DNA of 64,000 bases from Streptomyces humi (GTDB lineage Bacteria; Actinomycetota; Actinomycetes; Streptomycetales; Streptomycetaceae): positions 185,818 through 249,817 of the forward strand of contig NZ_LBMU02000003.1 in the NCBI RefSeq assembly GCF_001005085.2. Direction: 5' to 3'. Positions 35,326 through 44,900 of this stretch are shown in pieces. Made by a program: the position numbers and the translations under genes. Every line of letters begins with the position of its first letter. Position 1 is the first letter of the stretch. A model generated the notes under the pieces. It did not search any database. It was not told the origin of the DNA and was given only the letters and a program-made list of their open reading frames with translations.

Positions 35326-36615
35326 TTACGCCGACTTCTGCTCGCCCGGGCCACGGCCGTTGCGGGCGTCGCGCGGGATCAGGGTCGGGTTGACGTTGGA
35401 GTGGACGACGTCGGCGGTGATGACGACACGGGCCACGTCCTTGCGGGACGGCACCTCGTACATCACCGACATCAGGACCTCTTCCATGATGGCGCGCAGG
35501 CCGCGGGCGCCGGTCTGGCGGAGGATGGCCTGGTCGGCGATGGCCTCCAGGGCCTCACGCTCGAAGTCCAGCTCCACGCCGTCCAGTTCGAACAGGCGCT
35601 GGTACTGCTTGACGAGCGCGTTGCGCGGCTCGACCAGGATCTGGAGCAGGGCTTCCCGGTCGAGGTTGTGGACGCTCGTGATGACGGGCAGGCGGCCGAT
35701 GAACTCGGGGATCATGCCGAACTTGACCAGGTCCTCGGGCATGACGTCCTCGAACTGGTCCTTGGCCTCCAGCTCCCGCTTGGAGCGGATGGTGGCGCCG
35801 AAGCCGATGCCCTTGGCGCCCGCCCGGGACTCGATGATCTTCTCCAGGCCGGCGAACGCACCGCCCACGATGAACAGCACGTTCGTCGTGTCGATCTGGA
35901 TGAACTCCTGGTGCGGGTGCTTGCGGCCGCCCTGCGGCGGGACCGAGGCCGTGGTGCCCTCCAGGATCTTCAGGAGCGCCTGCTGGACACCCTCGCCGGA
36001 GACGTCCCGGGTGATCGACGGGTTTTCACTCTTCCGCGCGACCTTGTCGATCTCGTCGATGTAGATGATCCCGGTCTCGGCCTTCTTGACGTCGTAGTCG
36101 GCGGCCTGGATCAGCTTGAGGAGGATGTTCTCGACGTCCTCGCCCACGTAGCCCGCCTCCGTGAGCGCGGTCGCGTCGGCGATCGCGAACGGGACGTTCA
36201 GCATGCGGGCCAGGGTCTGCGCCAGCAGCGTCTTGCCGGAGCCCGTGGGGCCCAGCAGCAGGATGTTGGACTTCGCCAACTCGATGGCGTCGTCACGGCC
36301 TTGGGCGCCGCCGTTCTCACCGGCCTGGACGCGCTTGTAGTGGTTGTACACCGCGACCGACAGGGCCTTCTTGGCGGCTTCCTGGCCGACCACGTAGCCC
36401 TCGAGGAACTCGTAGATCTCGCGGGGCTTGGGCAGTTCCTCCCAGCGCACCTCGCTCGTCTCGGCGAGTTCCTCCTCGATGATCTCGTTGCAGAGATCGA
36501 TGCACTCGTCGCAGATGTACACACCGGGCCCTGCGATGAGCTTCTTGACCTGCTTCTGGCTCTTGCCGCAGAACGAGCACTTGAGCAGATCGCCGCCGTC
36601 ACCGATGCGTGCCAC
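35326..36615 (-). CDS. clpX: ATP-dependent Clp protease ATP-binding subunit ClpX
   Basis: 429-residue AAA+ unfoldase that feeds substrates to ClpP. N-terminal C4 zinc domain (CSFCGKSQ and CDECIDLC, residues ~13-40), Walker [16 protein letters not shown], Walker [10 protein letters not shown], pore loop in [10 protein letters not shown], sensor and the ClpP-binding IGF loop ([10 protein letters not shown]). C-terminal small domain with [15 protein letters not shown]. The start is GTG 36615 with GGGGAAG. It follows clpP2 by 202 bp on the same strand, the normal Streptomyces order clpP1-clpP2-clpX. Confidence 0.97.
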   Translation of the reverse strand: MARIGDGGDLLKCSFCGKSQKQVKKLIAGPGVYICDECIDLCNEIIEEELAETSEVRWEELPKPREIYEFLEGYVVGQEAAKKALSVAVYNHYKRVQAGENGGAQGRDDAIELAKSNILLLGPTGSGKTLLAQTLARMLNVPFAIADATALTEAGYVGEDVENILLKLIQAADYDVKKAETGIIYIDEIDKVARKSENPSITRDVSGEGVQQALLKILEGTTASVPPQGGRKHPHQEFIQIDTTNVLFIVGGAFAGLEKIIESRAGAKGIGFGATIRSKRELEAKDQFEDVMPEDLVKFGMIPEFIGRLPVITSVHNLDREALLQILVEPRNALVKQYQRLFELDGVELDFEREALEAIADQAILRQTGARGLRAIMEEVLMSVMYEVPSRKDVARVVITADVVHSNVNPTLIPRDARNGRGPGEQKSA

Positions 36616-36817
36616 GGTGTGCTTCCCCTTCGCCTGGGAGACGCCTGAACCCTTCCGAGTCCAGCGGCTCCTGGTGCTGCCTTATGTCGACGGTACCTTG
36701 CCGGGCCCCTCGTACGGGCCCCCCTTGGCACGGTTCACTTTGACGTGCACCTTGCCGAGCACGCGGTCGAGCCGCGCCAAGGGCGGCAGAGAATACATCC
36801 TCTGTCAGCGGCCTGTG

Positions 36818-37483
36818 TCAGCGGACGTCCGCGTTGTTCATCTTCCGGGTGGAGATGATCTGGTCCACGATGCCGTACTCCAGCGCTTCCTCGGCCGTGA
36901 GGATCTTGTCGCGCTCGATGTCCTCGCGGACCTTCTCGATCGGCCGGTTGGAGTGCTTGGCCAGCATGTTCTCCAGCTGCTCACGCATCCGCGTGAACTC
37001 GTTGGCGATGATCTCCAGGTCGGAGAGCTGGCCGCGGCCGGTGGAACCGGCCGGCTGGTGGATCAGCACACGCGAGTTCGGCAGCGCCATGCGCTTGCCG
37101 GGCGTGCCGGCGGCCAGCAGGATGGCCGCGGCGGAGGCCGCCTGGCCCATGCAGACCGTCTGGATGTCGGGCTTCACGAACTGCATCGTGTCGTAGATCG
37201 CCGTGAGGGCGGTCATGTCGCCGCCCGGGCTGTTGATGTAGATCGAGATGTCCCGGTCGGGGTCCATCGACTCCAGGCACAGCAGCTGCGCCATGACGTC
37301 GTTGGCGGAGGCGTCGTCGATCTGGACACCGAGGAAGATCACGCGCTCCTCGAAGAGCTTCGCGTACGGGTCGTACTCGCGGATGCCCTGGGAGGTGCGC
37401 TCCACGAAGCGCGGGATGACATAGCGGGCGTCGGGCCGGGGACCGTCGTAACGGGCGTCGGCGCCGCCGTGGAAGTTGCTCAT
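36818..37483 (-). CDS. clpP2: ATP-dependent Clp protease proteolytic subunit 2
   Basis: 221-residue serine peptidase that forms a mixed ClpP1P2 barrel with the neighbouring clpP1 product. Catalytic Ser in [14 protein letters not shown], His in RVLIHQPAG, Asp in the EDIERD segment. The N-terminal region [13 protein letters not shown] is longer than in clpP1 and likely a propeptide. ATG 37483 (MSNFHGG) is used; GTG 37495 (VNTL) is in frame, with AGGA lying between poor and far spacing for the two. Starts 73 bp after clpP1 and is presumably co-transcribed. Confidence 0.95.
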   Translation of the reverse strand: MSNFHGGADARYDGPRPDARYVIPRFVERTSQGIREYDPYAKLFEERVIFLGVQIDDASANDVMAQLLCLESMDPDRDISIYINSPGGDMTALTAIYDTMQFVKPDIQTVCMGQAASAAAILLAAGTPGKRMALPNSRVLIHQPAGSTGRGQLSDLEIIANEFTRMREQLENMLAKHSNRPIEKVREDIERDKILTAEEALEYGIVDQIISTRKMNNADVR

Positions 37484-37556
37484 GAGGGTGTTCACCGTCC
37501 TGGTGGCGTTCGGGGGGCTGGAATCTCGGCGGAGCGCGGCGTGGCCGGGCCTGTGG

Positions 37557-38174
37557 TCAGGCGCCGGTGCCGCCGCCTCCCGGAACACCGGAGGCATGCG
37601 TGATGATCCCGTCGATGAGACCGTACTCCTTGGCCTCCTCCGGGGTGAACCAGCGGTCGCGGTCGGCGTCGCGCAGGATCGTCTCGACCGACTGGCCGGA
37701 GTGGAGCGCGGTCAGCTCGGTCATGGTCTTCTTGGTGCGCAGCAGGTACTGGGCCTGGATCTTGATGTCCGAGACCGTACCGCCCAGGCCCGCGGAGCCC
37801 TGGTGCATCATGATGTCCGTGTGCGGCAGGGCGAAGCGCTTGCCGGCGGTGCCGCCGGTCAGCAGGAACTGGCCCATCGAGGCCGCCATGCCCATGCCGA
37901 TGGTGACCACGTCGTTCGGGATGAACTGCATGGTGTCGTAGATCGCCATGCCGGCCGTCACCGAGCCGCCGGGGCTGTTGATGTAGAGGAAGATGTCCTT
38001 GGCGGGATCGGCCGCCAGCAGCAGCAGCTGCGCCGTGATCTTGTTGGCGATGTCGTCGTCGACCTGCTGGCCGAGGAAGACGATCCGCTCGCCGAGCAGC
38101 CGGTTGTACACCTGGTCGCCGAGGCCGCCACCGATGGAAGGCTCGCCGGCGGCGGAGGGCATCAGATTCGTCAC
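37557..38174 (-). CDS. clpP1: ATP-dependent Clp protease proteolytic subunit 1
   Basis: 205-residue ClpP peptidase. Starts at GTG 38174 ([13 protein letters not shown]) with AGGTGG four to five bases upstream. Catalytic Ser in [14 protein letters not shown], His in [10 protein letters not shown], Asp in RDADRDRWF; the Gly-rich ending GGGGTGA is usual in Streptomyces ClpP1. In Streptomyces the clpP1clpP2 operon is known to be activated by ClgR. A matching CGC-N5-GCG site lies about 130 bp upstream here (38300-38317). Confidence 0.96.
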   Translation of the reverse strand: MTNLMPSAAGEPSIGGGLGDQVYNRLLGERIVFLGQQVDDDIANKITAQLLLLAADPAKDIFLYINSPGGSVTAGMAIYDTMQFIPNDVVTIGMGMAASMGQFLLTGGTAGKRFALPHTDIMMHQGSAGLGGTVSDIKIQAQYLLRTKKTMTELTALHSGQSVETILRDADRDRWFTPEEAKEYGLIDGIITHASGVPGGGGTGA

Positions 38175-38299
38175 GTATCCACCTGCTCGTCTTACGACGG
38201 CGCCGGGCCGTCTCACGTTTCCGTAGCCGGGGGCTTGGCTGCCCTCGTACTCATGGACCCTAACGCGATGGTCCCTTCGGGGAATCCCGGTAAGAGGGC

Positions 38300-38317
38300 T
38301 GTTCGCCGGGGGCGTAG
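38300..38317 (-). promoter_or_regulatory. Candidate ClgR operator upstream of clpP1
   Basis: tgttCGCcggggGCGtag contains CGC-N5-GCG with flanks agreeing with the published actinobacterial ClgR consensus (as I recall it, WNNWCGCYNANRGCGWWS) at all but one defined position. It sits 126 bp upstream of the clpP1 start, a usual activator position. Confidence 0.6.
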
Positions 38318-38375
38318 CGGCAACGCCGTTGGGCCGATGGCTACTCGCCGTGATTGTGCCGGTGCGTGGGCGCGT

Positions 38376-38429
38376 GCGGGTGCGCTGTGGTCGCTCGCGC
38401 GGTTCCCCGCGCCCCTGACGGGGCGCCGC
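38376..38429. repeat. 54-bp interspersed GC-rich repeat, copy 1 (intergenic)
   Basis: Begins gcgggtgcgctgtgg and includes ggttccccgcgcccct. It matches 46 of 54 positions, without gaps, with the segment 48286-48339 inside the kinase gene. The cgcg(g/c)ttccccgcgcccc core is, from memory, a very common intergenic element in Streptomyces genomes. Confidence 0.8.
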
Positions 38430-38446
38430 ACCTCGGGCGTATGGCA

Positions 38447-38480
38447 AAGGGGCCCCCAGGGCAGTGCCCAGGAGCCCCTT
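38447..38480 (-). terminator. tig terminator
   Basis: aaggggc ... gccccctt-type hairpin: aaggggc (38447) pairs with gccccttt-side gcccctt (38474-38480), with an inner gggca/tgccc stem. It starts 27 bp after the tig stop. Confidence 0.75.
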
Positions 38481-38506
38481 GTACGCCGCTGGAGGCGCCG
38501 TGGGGG

Positions 38507-39895
38507 TCAGCCCTCGGTCTTCTCCTCGGCGGAGTCGTCCGTGGCGTCGGCGGCGGCCTCGGGGGCCTCCGTCTCGTCCTCGTCCTCGTCGTCCAGGTCG
38601 ACGATCTCGCCGTTGGTGTCCTTCACCGTGGCGGCCTCGACCACGACGGCAAGGGCCTTGCCGCGGGCGACCTCGCCGACCAGGAGCGGGACCTGGCCGC
38701 CCTCGACGACGGCCTGGGCGAACTGGTCGGGGGACATGCCGGAGGAGGCCGCACGCCGCATGAGGTGCTCGGTGAGCTCCTCCTGGTTGACGTTGAGGTT
38801 CTCCTTCTTGACCAGCTCGTCGAGGACGAACTGGGTCTTGATGCCCTTGACCGCGGCCTCGCGGGTCTCGGTCTCGAACTCCTCGGCGGTCTTGCCCTGG
38901 ATCTCCAGGTACTTCTCGAGGTCGAGGCCCATCTGGCCGAGCTGGTGGTGCTCCAGGTTGTGCTTGCGGGTGTTGATCTCGTCCTCGAGGAGCTTCTCGG
39001 GGACGGGCACCTCGACGAGCTCCAGGAGCTTCTCGAGGACGCGCTCCTGGGCCTGGGTGGCCTGGTCGTACGTCTTCATGTTGGCGAGCCGCTTGCGGCT
39101 GTCGGCCTTCAGCTCGTCCAGGGTGTCGAACTCGGAGGCGAGCTGCGCGAACTCGTCGTCCAGCTCGGGCAGTTCACGCGCGGCGACCTGGGTGACCTTG
39201 ACGGTGACCTCGGCCTCCTTGCCGGCCGCGGAGCCGCCCTTGAGCTCGGAGGCGAAGGTGGCCTCCTCACCGGCCGACTTGCCCTTGACGGCGTCGTCGA
39301 TGCCGTCGAGCAGCTCGCCGGAGCCGATGGTGTAGGACACGCCGTTCGCGATGCCGTCCTCCAGCACCTCGCCGTCGACCTTGGCCTCCAGGTCGATGGT
39401 GACGACGTCGCCGTCCTCGGCGGCGCGCTCGACCGGGGAGGTGGAGGCGAAGCGCTCACGGAGCTGCTCGACCGACTTCTCGACGTCCTCGTCGCTGACC
39501 TCGACGGCGTCGACCTCGACCTCGATGCCCGTGTAGTCCGGGATCTCCAGGGCGGGACGGACGTCGACCTCGGCGGTGAAGTTCAGCGTCTCGCCGTCCT
39601 TCAGCTCGGTGATGTCGACGTCGGGCTGGCCGAGCGGGCTGAGCTCGGCCTCGTTGACCGCCTCGGTGTAGAACTTCGGGAGCGCGTCGTTGACGGCCTC
39701 CTCCAGCACCGCACCGCGACCGAACCGCTGGTCGATGACCCGGGCCGGGATCTTGCCCTTGCGGAAGCCCTTCACCGTGACCTGCTGGTTGATCTTCTGG
39801 TACGCCGCGTCGAGGCTGTCCTTGAGCTCCTCGAAGGGCACCTCGACAGTGAGCCGAACCCGGGTCGGGTTCAGGGTCTCCACGGCGCTCTTCAC
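38507..39895 (-). CDS. tig: Trigger factor (ribosome-associated chaperone, peptidyl-prolyl isomerase)
   Basis: 462-residue chaperone that binds nascent chains at the ribosome exit. Three regions: ribosome-binding N domain with the GFRKGK-type signature ([19 protein letters not shown]), FKBP-type PPIase (~165-250), and helical C-terminal arms (~255-430). It ends in a strongly acidic tail ([18 protein letters not shown]). GTG 39895 follows AAGGAG with normal spacing. Its place beside clpP1/clpX is the standard arrangement; it is followed by its own terminator. Confidence 0.96.
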   Translation of the reverse strand: MKSAVETLNPTRVRLTVEVPFEELKDSLDAAYQKINQQVTVKGFRKGKIPARVIDQRFGRGAVLEEAVNDALPKFYTEAVNEAELSPLGQPDVDITELKDGETLNFTAEVDVRPALEIPDYTGIEVEVDAVEVSDEDVEKSVEQLRERFASTSPVERAAEDGDVVTIDLEAKVDGEVLEDGIANGVSYTIGSGELLDGIDDAVKGKSAGEEATFASELKGGSAAGKEAEVTVKVTQVAARELPELDDEFAQLASEFDTLDELKADSRKRLANMKTYDQATQAQERVLEKLLELVEVPVPEKLLEDEINTRKHNLEHHQLGQMGLDLEKYLEIQGKTAEEFETETREAAVKGIKTQFVLDELVKKENLNVNQEELTEHLMRRAASSGMSPDQFAQAVVEGGQVPLLVGEVARGKALAVVVEAATVKDTNGEIVDLDDEDEDETEAPEAAADATDDSAEEKTEG

Positions 39896-40082
39896 GGTTC
39901 GGTCTCCTTGTGGCTGACTTCTTGGGTTCTGCCGGTGCCAGAGGGGCCCGGCGGAGTTTCGCCGCCCGGAGGAGTTCGTAGGCCGCCGTCTGGCGGGCCG
40001 GGACACACGGGCGCGCAGCTTGCATAGTAACCGCAGCCGCTCAGCGCCCCAAAAGGCGATCAAGACGGACGCCGTCAGGTGG

Positions 40083-40159
40083 TGGTCGGGGTGGCGGGAT
40101 TTGAACCCACGGCCTTCCGCTCCCAAAGCGGACGCGCTACCAAGCTGCGCCACACCCCG
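40083..40159 (-). tRNA. tRNA-Pro (anticodon TGG)
   Basis: 77 bases with the CCA end encoded (40083-40085). Acceptor stem cggggtg/caccccg, anticodon loop tttggga giving TGG, T arm gtgggttcaaatcccgc. A typical actinobacterial proline tRNA located between tig and the glycine tRNA. Confidence 0.95.
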
Positions 40160-40321
40160 TTTCCGTGCGACACGTAGGGTACATGCCCGGGCCGTCCGCG
40201 TCGGCCGCTTTGTTCACCCGCGTCGGGCCCGCGTCCGCGCAGCCCGACACGTTGGCCCGGACGGCGGGTGACCCGCTACGATGCCTCATGTGCCGCGGTC
40301 ACCGACCTGCGGCGCGTGCGT

Positions 40322-40395
40322 GCGGGCGTAGCTCAATGGTAGAGCCCTAGTCTTCCAAACTAGCTACGCGGGTTCGATTCCCGTCGCCCGCTCCA
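40322..40395 (+). tRNA. tRNA-Gly (anticodon TCC)
   Basis: 74 bases with CCA encoded. Acceptor gcgggcg/cgcccgc, anticodon loop cttccaa giving TCC, T arm gcgggttcgattcccgt. Followed within ten bases by a long terminator hairpin, so it is a single-gene transcript divergent from tRNA-Pro. Confidence 0.95.
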
Positions 40396-40401
40396 TACGG
40401 C

Positions 40402-40442
40402 TCAGGGCCAGGTCAGAGGATGATTCCTCCGCCTGGCCCTGA
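40402..40442 (+). terminator. Terminator after tRNA-Gly
   Basis: tcagggccagg pairs with cctggccctga, and an inner agagga/tcctcc stem lengthens the hairpin; followed by tcgtttcc. Confidence 0.8.
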
Positions 40443-40603
40443 TCGTTTCCGAGGGTTCCGACCAGCCCGCCGTGTCCCCCTCGTGCCCTTGCGCTTCCGA
40501 TCTTGCTTCTCTTGGCCTTCCGAGCCCCCTTGCGGCCCTTGTCCACGAGCCCGCTCACGGGAGCGGGGAGGGTGGTGGGCCGAGGAGCGGCTGCGGCCTG
40601 ACG

Positions 40604-40933
40604 CTAGATGTTCGCGCCGAGAAATGCTTGCAGCTGGGACTTACTGACCGCTCCGACCTTGGTGGCCGCGACTTGGCCGTCCTTGAACAGCAACAGCGTG
40701 GGGATGCCTCGGATCCCGTACTTCGGCGCCGTCTTCTCGTTGTCATCGATGTTGAGCTTGACCACGGTGAGCTCGTCCTCGTACTCCGAGGCGATGTCGT
40801 CCAGCAGCGGTGCGAGTGCCTTGCACGGCCCGCACCAGGCAGCCCAGAAGTCGACCAACACCGGACCCTCGGCTTTCAGTACCTCTGCGTCAAAGGACGC
40901 GTCGCTCACCTGCTTGATCAGGTCGGAGGACAT
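40604..40933 (-). CDS. trxA: Thioredoxin
   Basis: 109-residue cytoplasmic dithiol oxidoreductase. Active site [17 protein letters not shown], cis-Pro in [12 protein letters not shown] and the C-terminal SKSQLQAFL helix are all canonical. ATG 40933 with AGGGAG four bases upstream. No thioredoxin reductase gene is adjacent. An upstream open frame exists but is Arg-rich and not thioredoxin-like. Confidence 0.96.
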   Translation of the reverse strand: MSSDLIKQVSDASFDAEVLKAEGPVLVDFWAAWCGPCKALAPLLDDIASEYEDELTVVKLNIDDNEKTAPKYGIRGIPTLLLFKDGQVAATKVGAVSKSQLQAFLGANI

Positions 40934-41223
40934 CTGGCTCCCTGGTGCTTGAAGGCGCGCCCTCTCGTAACAGAAAGAGCTCGATCGGGCACTCAGAGTA
41001 ACGCAACGTCTGCCGTTCGGTTCCTGACAAGGGCGATCAACGCGGGATGGCGACCAGTCGGCGTGTCTCCGCTGCGGCGAGGCCGACGGCTCCGCACGCG
41101 AGCGCGGGCGCATCACCCTCATGGCGAGCTACTGCCAGAAGTGCCGGGACGTACGGGTCCGTGCCGTGTCCCCTGCGTGCCCGATCACGCGGCGAGCGTC
41201 GGGGAACCCGCCGTCCCGCGGGG

Positions 41224-41418
41224 TCAGAAGTTGATCGAGTTTATGGTCTGGGCCAGCGAGTCCAGGAAGCGCTGGATGGACGGGGCCATCCCGGTGGAGG
41301 CGAGGAAGAAGCCGAAGAGCACGGCGACGATGGCGGGGCCGGCCTTGATGCTTCCCCCTCTCATGAGCACCACCAGGACGATCGCCAACAGCAACACCAC
41401 AGACAGTGAAATGGCCAC
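41224..41418 (-). CDS. Small conserved membrane protein
   Basis: 64 residues from GTG 41418 (preceded by GAGGGT). Two hydrophobic segments: SLSVVLLLAIVLVVLMRGG and AIVAVLFGFFLASTGMAP, then an amphipathic tail SIQRFLDSLAQTINSINF. I recall similar short proteins in many Streptomyces, without assigned function. It is encoded alone between trxA and the acyltransferase gene. Confidence 0.7.
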   Translation of the reverse strand: MAISLSVVLLLAIVLVVLMRGGSIKAGPAIVAVLFGFFLASTGMAPSIQRFLDSLAQTINSINF

Positions 41419-41880
41419 AACTGATCACACCCTCGGTCGGTCCGCTCTCCCGGCCCAGGGGTACGGCCCCCGCACCCCCGCCAGATCCATCGTGCCACCA
41501 ACCCGGCCGCACTATGCGGCTCGTGACACAACGTGGACAACGCGCCCCCCACCGACAACCCCCCGCACGGCAATTCGAGGGGCCATCCAGCCCTGGGACC
41601 AAGGCAATTGACGACTTTGGTTTCGGTGTCCACACAACGCGTCCGCAGCTAATTCGAATTGTTGTCACAGGCATCACAAAACAGCCTTACATCCTGCCGT
41701 TATGCACCATTTAGTCGGGATGAACAAGGACATCACCGGCGGAAGTGCCGGATGGAACCGCATGGGTCACGACGTCGACCTCCGTAAATCATCCGGTGAT
41801 TCAGGGGTCGTCACGGGCCTTGAGCAGCATTCGCGTCGGCGGTTTTACGAAATCCCACAGCCGCCGCTAAGGTGCCTCAG
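41419..41880. other. Long intergenic region with a lower-GC stretch
   Basis: 462 bp between divergent genes. From about 41600 to 41720 the DNA is markedly richer in A+T than anything around it (for example gctaattcgaattgttgtcac). A possible promoter, ttgtca with cttaca(t) about 18 bp later, lies near 41654-41690. The AAGGTG site for the acyltransferase is at the right end. No coding frame or RNA gene recognised. Confidence 0.5.
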
Positions 41881-43008
41881 ATGTCCGACGCCGCCACGTC
41901 CCCCGGCCAGAACCGAACACCACCTCCCCCGGCCCGACCGCCGGCCGACAGACCGCGCGACGCGTTCTTCGACAACGCCAAGTACCTGGCGATCGCCCTG
42001 GTCGCGATGGGTCACTCCTGGGAGCCGCTGAAGGGCGACAGCCGTGTCCTGGAGGCGATGTACTCCGTCGTCTACGCGTTCCACATGCCGGCGTTCATCA
42101 TCATCTCCGGCTACTTCTCCCGCTCCTTCGACATGCGCCCGGACCGGCTGAAGCGGCTGGTCACCGGAGTCGTCGTGCCGTACGTCCTGTTCGAGACGGC
42201 CTACTCGCTCTTCGAACGGTCCGTCGGCGACTCCCCCGGCCAGGACATCAGCCTGCTCGACCCCTGGTACCTGACCTGGTTCCTGTGCGCGCTGTTCGTC
42301 TGGCGGCTGACCACGCCGATCTGGAAGGCCGTCCGCCATCCGCTGCCGCTCGCGTTCGCCGTCGCGATGCTGGCGTCCGTGGCCCCGAGCATCGGCGACG
42401 ACCTGGACCTCCAGCGGGTCCTACAGTTCCTTCCCTACTTCGTGCTCGGCCTCTGCCTGCGGCCCGAACACTTCCGGCTGGTGCGCCGGTGGCCGGTGCG
42501 GATCGCCGCGCTGCCGGTGTTCGCCGTGGCGCTGGTGTTCGCCTGGTGGTCGGTGCCGCGCATGAACACCGGGTGGTTCTACCACCGTGACTCGGCTCAG
42601 GAGCTGGGGGCGCCGTGGTGGTGCGGGCCGGTGATGGTGCTCGCCCTGTTCGGCTGCTCGCTGCTGCTGACGGCCTGCTTCCTGTCCTGGGTGCCGGGCC
42701 GGCGGATGTGGTTCACGGCCCTGGGCGCGGGCACGCTGTACGGCTATCTGCTGCACGGGTTCGTCGTGAAACTCGCCGTCTACGAGGGCTGGTTCGATGC
42801 GGGGTGGCTGCGCCGGCCGCTCGGCGAGATCCTCGTCACGGCGATCGCGGGGGCCGGGGTGACGCTGCTGTGCACCGGGCCCGTCCGGCGGGTGTTCCGG
42901 TTCGCCATGGAGCCGAGGATGGACTGGGCGTTCCGGCGCGACGCGGTGGAACAGGCGCGGGAGCGGGGGCGGCAGGTTCAGGAGCACCGGGAGCCGGCCA
43001 ACGCCTGA
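41881..43008 (+). CDS. Acyltransferase 3 family membrane protein (fucose 4-O-acetylase-like)
   Basis: 375 residues with about ten TM helices. The N-terminal motif RDAFFDNAKYLAIALVAMGHSWEPL and AFHMPAFIIISGYFSRSF are typical of the acetylase branch of acyltransferase-3 enzymes, which move acyl groups to sugars or wall polymers across the membrane. The conserved His of the family lies in MGHSWEPL. Pro-rich N-terminal 25 residues and a basic/Gln-rich tail are cytoplasmic. ATG 41881 has AAGGTG seven bases upstream; an ATG-less frame extension of three codons is possible. No glycosyltransferase nearby, so the acceptor is unknown. Confidence 0.88.
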   Translation: MSDAATSPGQNRTPPPPARPPADRPRDAFFDNAKYLAIALVAMGHSWEPLKGDSRVLEAMYSVVYAFHMPAFIIISGYFSRSFDMRPDRLKRLVTGVVVPYVLFETAYSLFERSVGDSPGQDISLLDPWYLTWFLCALFVWRLTTPIWKAVRHPLPLAFAVAMLASVAPSIGDDLDLQRVLQFLPYFVLGLCLRPEHFRLVRRWPVRIAALPVFAVALVFAWWSVPRMNTGWFYHRDSAQELGAPWWCGPVMVLALFGCSLLLTACFLSWVPGRRMWFTALGAGTLYGYLLHGFVVKLAVYEGWFDAGWLRRPLGEILVTAIAGAGVTLLCTGPVRRVFRFAMEPRMDWAFRRDAVEQARERGRQVQEHREPANA

Positions 43009-43029
43009 CTGCGGGCGCCACGACCGACT

Positions 43030-43110
43030 CCGCTTACGGCCGACTCCGGCCACGACCGGCTCCGGTTACGACCGACTCCGCCTACGGCCGACCCCGGCCA
43101 CGACCGGCTC
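43030..43110. repeat. Short degenerate repeats after the acyltransferase gene
   Basis: Runs of cgactccg(c/g)ttacgg and ccacgaccggctccgg, alternating units of 13-16 bp, filling the gap to the convergent HD-protein gene. Confidence 0.6.
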
Positions 43111-43113
43111 CGG

Positions 43114-43566
43114 CTACGACGGTGGACCGAGGAGGGCGCGCATCCGGGCGTACTTCTCGGTCAGCCGTTTCCGGGTGCCCTCGTCCAGGAGGGCGAGCCG
43201 CCCCGGGTCGGCGTTGTGGGCGAGGTCCGCCTCCTTGACGAGCAGCGCGCCCGGGGTGCCGAGGATCCGGCGGGCGTACGACTCGGGGGGTTCGCCCGGG
43301 TGTCTGGTGAGGGCGAGCACGATGGCTTTCGTACGGTCGCTCAGCGGCGCGGCCGCCAGCCACTCCCCGGTCAGGGCGTGGTCCTCGACGGAGTCGTGCA
43401 GCCAGGCGGCGGCGAGCTGGTCGTCGTCCCCACCGCGGGCCCGCACCCCTTCGGCGACGGCGGCCAGGTGCTCGGCGTAGGGCCGCCCCGCCTTGTCGGT
43501 CTGGCCGGTGTGGGCGGCCCGGGCGATTCTCTCGACCTCGGGGAGGGAGAGCCGCGGCGCGGTCAC
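43114..43566 (-). CDS. HD-domain (SpoT/MazG-like) hydrolase domain protein
   Basis: 150 residues. The N-terminal 100 residues follow the HD hydrolase pattern of (p)ppGpp-hydrolase-like small proteins: ARAAHTGQTDKAGRPYAEHL, AAAWLHDSVEDHALT (HD pair) and VKEADLAHNADPGRL (second metal Asp). GTG 43566 has GGGAGG and overlaps the phosphatase stop (GTGA), so the two genes are translationally coupled. It could hydrolyse a nucleotide, possibly (p)ppGpp, but only the fold is supported. Confidence 0.82.
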   Translation of the reverse strand: MTAPRLSLPEVERIARAAHTGQTDKAGRPYAEHLAAVAEGVRARGGDDDQLAAAWLHDSVEDHALTGEWLAAAPLSDRTKAIVLALTRHPGEPPESYARRILGTPGALLVKEADLAHNADPGRLALLDEGTRKRLTEKYARMRALLGPPS

Positions 43567-44726
43567 CTCGCCGCCTCCCGGCAGATCAGCAGCAGGGCCC
43601 GGTCGTCGTTCACGTCCTTGGCGACCGCCTCGATCAGGTGCCAGGCCGCGCCGTGGAAGCCGCCGGCCACGTAGCGGTCGGCCTCGCCCGTCAGCCGGTC
43701 CATGCCCTCGACGATGTCCCGGTCCGACGTCTCCACCAGGCCGTCCGTGAAGAGCATCAGGACGTCCCCGGGGCGCAGGGAGCCCTTGACGGAGTCGAAC
43801 TGCGCGCCGTCGTAGACGCCGAGGAGCGGGCCCTCCGCGGCCTTCTCCTCCCAGCGGCCGCTGCCCGCGCTGAGCTGGAGGCCCGGCGGGTGGCCCGCGG
43901 AGTACAGCTCGTAGTCGCCGGAGTCGAGGTCGAGGACCAGGTGGATGGAGGTCGCGAAGCCCTCGTCCCAGTCCTGGCGCAGCAGGTAGCCGTTGGCGGC
44001 GGTGAGGAAGGCGTGCGGGGGCAGCGAGCCCAGCAGGCCGCCGAACGCCCCGGAGAGCAGGAGCGCCCGGGACGCGGCGTCCATGCCCTTGCCGGAGACG
44101 TCCGTGAGGACGACCTCCATGGTGCGGCCGTTGTTGGTACGGGCCGCGACCACGAAGTCCCCGGAGAAGGACTGCCCGCCGGCCGGCCGCAGCGCCATCT
44201 CGCGGTGCCAGCCCGGCGGCAGCTTCGGCAGCTTGCTCTGCACCCGGATGCGCTCGCGCAGGTCGAAGAGCATGGTCCCGCCGCGCCGCCAGGGCACGCC
44301 GACCCGGCTGCGGAACTGGGCGGTGAGCAGCCCGAAGAAACCGCAGGCGGCCACGACCAGCACGACGCCAGGGGTGACCCGGGACGGGCCCTCCGTGTAC
44401 GGGCCCAGCCGTACCGACTCCACGATCAGGGCCGTCGCCGCCGCCGCGTACAGGCCGAGCAGGCTCGCCGGGCGCAGCAGCAGGCCGCCCGCGATGATCG
44501 GCAGGACCAGCGCGGCCGGGGAGAACCACACCGAGTCGGCGAGGGTCATGGCCGCGAGGACCGGGATGGTCAGGAGCAGTCCGGCCAGCGCGATCCAGTC
44601 GGAGCCGTCGCCGCGGAAGTAGTCCACGGCGCTTCTGCGCACGCCGACGCGGGCCCGGTGCCACTGCATCTTCCACCGGGCCGTCAGCGTCTCGGCCTTC
44701 CCGCGCCGCTCTCCGTCTGCTGCCAT
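43563..44726 (-). CDS. Membrane-bound SpoIIE-type PP2C protein phosphatase
   Basis: 387 residues. Five or so TM helices between residues 45 and 140 (ALAGLLLTIPVLAAM, ALVLPIIAGGLLLRPASLLGLYAAAATALI, GVVLVVAACGFFGLL), then a cytoplasmic SpoIIE/PP2C domain with GGQSFSGDFVVAARTN, VVLTDVSGKGMDAASRALLLSG, YELYSAGHPPGLQL, LMLFTDGLVETSDRD and DDRALLLI. A standard Streptomyces serine phosphatase of the partner-switching class. Coupled to the HD-domain gene by a 4-bp overlap. Start ATG 44726; the site is weak. Confidence 0.9.
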   Translation of the reverse strand: MAADGERRGKAETLTARWKMQWHRARVGVRRSAVDYFRGDGSDWIALAGLLLTIPVLAAMTLADSVWFSPAALVLPIIAGGLLLRPASLLGLYAAAATALIVESVRLGPYTEGPSRVTPGVVLVVAACGFFGLLTAQFRSRVGVPWRRGGTMLFDLRERIRVQSKLPKLPPGWHREMALRPAGGQSFSGDFVVAARTNNGRTMEVVLTDVSGKGMDAASRALLLSGAFGGLLGSLPPHAFLTAANGYLLRQDWDEGFATSIHLVLDLDSGDYELYSAGHPPGLQLSAGSGRWEEKAAEGPLLGVYDGAQFDSVKGSLRPGDVLMLFTDGLVETSDRDIVEGMDRLTGEADRYVAGGFHGAAWHLIEAVAKDVNDDRALLLICREAAR

Positions 44727-44900
44727 CAGTTCGGGACCCTATCCATCGGACCAGCTGCTTGGCACGGGAGGTCCCACTTGTCCCCCGTCCGAGACTCAAC
44801 TTCAGGTGCGACTTCACAGTGAACTTCACCGGAAGGCCTCCCGTCGCCGTCCGGGAGAAATTCGCTGGCTCGCCCCGCAATGCCCTGGTAGGCATGGAGC

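Larger units (their letters stand above)
38175..38506. other. clpP1-tig intergenic region
   Basis: 332 bp with four elements, from left to right: the clpP1 leader with a candidate -10 (minus-strand taggg(t), about 38255-38265), a ClgR-like site (38300-38317), a GC-rich interspersed repeat (38376-38429), and the tig terminator (38447-38480). No ORF. Confidence 0.65.
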
